From Phaeobacter sp. 11ANDIMAR09 (GTDB lineage: Bacteria > Pseudomonadota > Alphaproteobacteria > Rhodobacterales > Rhodobacteraceae): a stretch of DNA of 64,000 bases. Every line of letters begins with the position of its first letter. Position 1 is the stretch's first letter. The translations under genes and the position numbers were made by a program. A model generated the notes under the pieces. That model had not been told where the DNA came from and did not search any database. It saw nothing but the letters and a program-made list of their open reading frames with translations. Positions 62,347 through 64,000 of this stretch are shown piece after piece. The stretch spans positions 62,001 to 126,000 of the forward strand of contig NZ_LIKT01000006.1 of NCBI RefSeq assembly GCF_001294455.1, written 5' to 3'.

Positions 62347-62877
62347 TCAATGCGCAACAGCAGCCCTTTTGGCGAGGGCAGCCAGCCGTTTTGCACTGAT
62401 CAAGGCGGCCTCCTTGGCCAAAGGCCAGGCCTGGGTCAGCCCCTCCAGGATCACTAGGGCATCACTGGCGGTTACATCATTTCCTGCCTGACTCGCTGCC
62501 AGTTGCGAAATTTCTGCCTTGTGTCGCTCCAGCAGGCTGCGCAGGGACCTGTCCGTTGGGGCCGAAACGACAGCCGCATGAAACAGGCACCCGTGACTGG
62601 CTTCGGTTCTCATCCAGTCAGCGACCCGATCAAGGGTATCTTCCAGGCTCTGCGGCACTGATCCGGTGGGGGTCGTAAAAATATGCGACAGATACCTTTG
62701 GTGCCGGTGTTCCAGCGCCAGGCGAACCATAGCATCGCGCGAGGGCGCGTATTTATACAGGGTACGCAAGCTCACGCCTGCCGCATCACGCAGCTCTTCA
62801 ACGCTGGGCTCGGTAAAGCCCCGTGCTGCAAAGGCGCGCTCCAAGCCGCCTGCGATCTTGGTCATCATTTTGTTCAT
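62347..62877 (-). CDS. TetR/AcrR-family transcriptional repressor
   Basis: A 176-residue regulator. The N-terminal helix-turn-helix is GFTEPSVEELRDAAGVSLRTLYKYAPSRDAM (about 19-49); the C-terminal domain is helical and ends AALAKRAAVAH. It diverges from a quinone-oxidoreductase-like gene, 65 bp apart, with two near-identical operator candidates in the gap, so it likely represses both genes. Confidence 0.88.
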   Translation of the reverse strand: MNKMMTKIAGGLERAFAARGFTEPSVEELRDAAGVSLRTLYKYAPSRDAMVRLALEHRHQRYLSHIFTTPTGSVPQSLEDTLDRVADWMRTEASHGCLFHAAVVSAPTDRSLRSLLERHKAEISQLAASQAGNDVTASDALVILEGLTQAWPLAKEAALISAKRLAALAKRAAVAH

Positions 62878-62887
62878 GCTTGACGAA

Positions 62888-62931
62888 GTAGAGTAAACAT
62901 TTTACCTGATCAAGTAGAGTAAACATTCTAC
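62888..62931. promoter_or_regulatory. twin TetR operator candidates in the divergent promoter
   Basis: Two 18-bp copies, GTAGAGTAAACATTTTAC (62888-62905) and GTAGAGTAAACATTCTAC (62914-62931), differ at one position and start 26 bp apart. The second has perfect GTAGA/TCTAC arms. They fill most of the 65-bp gap between the two divergent starts. Spacing and symmetry fit cooperative TetR binding. Confidence 0.75.
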
Positions 62932-62942
62932 CGGAGGCAGGC

Positions 62943-63992
62943 ATGACCCTACCCAACTTGATGAACGGCGTGGTTTTGACTGGCCACGGTGGCCCGGAGG
63001 TGCTTGAGAAGCGCAGTGATCTGCCTATTCCTGCGCCCGGGCCACAGGACGTGATCATTCGGGTAAAGGCTGCGGGGGTGAACAACACAGACATCAATAC
63101 CCGCACGGGCTGGTACTCCAAGGGTGACGCCGAGGGCGCGGATGCCTCTTGGACCGGGACACCTTTGGAGTTTCCGCGTGTGCAGGGGGCAGATGTCTGT
63201 GGGGAAATCGTAGCTGTTGGCGCTGATGTGGCGCCAAACCGCATTGGTGAGCGGGTTCTGGTCGAGCCCTGTCTGCGATTTGCCGATGGTGTTGAGCAAA
63301 GCCCACCCTGGTACATTGGTTCTGAATGCGATGGTGGGTTTGCACAGTACACCCGGGTCGACAGCCGCCATGCCCATGCGATCAAAAGCGATTTGACGGA
63401 TGTGGAGCTGGCCTCCTTTCCCTGTTCTTATTCAACGGCGGAAAATATGCTGACGCGGGCCAATCTGCAGCCCGGAGAAACTGTCCTGATCACCGGCGCC
63501 TCTGGCGGGGTGGGGTCCGCAGCAATCCAGTTGGCCCGCGCAAGAGGCGCCCACGTAATTGCGGTGACTAGCCCTGCAAAAATGACCACCTTGCAGGATC
63601 TTGGGGCCGAAAATGTCCTGCCGCGCGAGGCTGATCTTGTTGCCGAACTGGGCAAGAGCAGTGTCGATGTGGTGGTGGATCTGGTTGCCGGACGCGCTTG
63701 GCCTATCCTGCTGGATGTTTTGCGTCCCGGTGGCCGCTATGCCGTTGCCGGTGCCATCGCAGGGCCATTGGTCGAGTTGGATGTCCGCACCCTATACCTC
63801 AAGGATCTCAGCTTTTTTGGCTGTACCGTTCTGGGGCCCCAGGTCTTTGGCAACCTCATTGCGCGGATTGAGCGATCCGAAATCAAACCGCTGGTGGCCG
63901 AGGTGTTTGCCTTGGATGACATCAATGCCGCCCAAAGAGCTTTTGATAAAAAGGGCTACACAGGGAAGATTGTTCTGAAAGTGGACGCTTAG
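62943..63992 (+). CDS. NADPH:quinone oxidoreductase-like medium-chain dehydrogenase
   Basis: A 349-residue MDR-family enzyme. The nucleotide-binding motif is ITGASGGVGSAAIQLARARGAHVIAV (about 180-205). The N-terminal catalytic domain has VNNTDINTRTGWY and GADVCGEIVAVG. The zinc-ligand set of classical alcohol dehydrogenases is not evident, so it belongs with quinone or enoyl reductases. The start at 62943 follows GGAGG. It is probably induced by the ligand of the divergent TetR repressor. Confidence 0.87.
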   Translation: MTLPNLMNGVVLTGHGGPEVLEKRSDLPIPAPGPQDVIIRVKAAGVNNTDINTRTGWYSKGDAEGADASWTGTPLEFPRVQGADVCGEIVAVGADVAPNRIGERVLVEPCLRFADGVEQSPPWYIGSECDGGFAQYTRVDSRHAHAIKSDLTDVELASFPCSYSTAENMLTRANLQPGETVLITGASGGVGSAAIQLARARGAHVIAVTSPAKMTTLQDLGAENVLPREADLVAELGKSSVDVVVDLVAGRAWPILLDVLRPGGRYAVAGAIAGPLVELDVRTLYLKDLSFFGCTVLGPQVFGNLIARIERSEIKPLVAEVFALDDINAAQRAFDKKGYTGKIVLKVDA

Positions 63993-64000
63993 CCCTTGGC

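Overview
The window reads as a piece of an alphaproteobacterial chromosome, most likely from the Roseobacter group of Rhodobacterales (Phaeobacter/Ruegeria/Leisingera-like). The support is the GC-rich coding style, a phosphatidylcholine synthase, the ruvCAB - ybgC - tolQRAB - pal - cpoB - tilS - ftsH order, an fhs/folD pair, and a DUF1127 gene followed by a hairpin with a CCUCCUCCC loop, as in the CcsR ('cuckoo') RNAs of Rhodobacter. No phage, plasmid, CRISPR, tRNA or rRNA gene was seen. The only transposon trace is a decayed IS5-type fragment near 11.3 kb.

Layout. 0-6.7 kb: a GAPDH paralogue, a small secreted protein, then a catabolic-looking cluster: an (S)-ureidoglycine aminohydrolase-like bicupin and an IclR regulator on the minus strand, divergent from a phthalate-dioxygenase-type Rieske oxygenase and a glutamine-synthetase-like ligase. 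6.7-10.6 kb: a tandem glycine riboswitch leading into gcvH and gcvP; gcvT is not here. 10.6-18.3 kb: accessory genes: SnoaL-like protein, IS5 remnant, membrane-anchored amidohydrolase, a cupin broken by one extra G, a 2-hydroxyacid dehydrogenase, an acyl-CoA dehydrogenase with a thioesterase, and a secreted two-domain MVL-type lectin. 18.3-22.1 kb: truA, then ycjX - GNAT - ycjF-like. 22.1-22.8 kb: a gene-free, partly AT-rich stretch with several DnaA-box-like sequences. 22.8-37 kb: truncated haemoglobin divergent from a VIT-family transporter, ileS, ogt, pcs, a methyltransferase, DUF484-xerC, a small transaldolase and priA. 36-43.4 kb: YeeE/YedE transporter, MFS transporter, prmA, DUF1127 gene with sRNA-like tail, ruvC-ruvA-ruvB and a MazG-like protein. 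43.6-54.1 kb: ThpR, then the Tol-Pal envelope cluster, tilS and ftsH. 54.4-64 kb: MOSC protein, fhs - chorismate mutase - folD, a membrane-protein pair divergent from a LytTR regulator, PaaI thioesterase, an AAA ATPase, and a TetR regulator divergent from a quinone-oxidoreductase-like enzyme with two near-identical operator candidates between them.

How the genes fit together: one-carbon metabolism appears twice (gcvH/gcvP and fhs/folD), recombination and replication genes recur (ruvCAB, xerC, priA), and the Tol-Pal cluster is complete. The least explained parts are the Rieske/GS-like/bicupin/IclR cluster, the origin-like intergenic region, the CcsR-like RNA, and several families of intergenic palindromes and short tandem repeats. 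All functions are assigned by reading motifs and recalling families; no database search was run.
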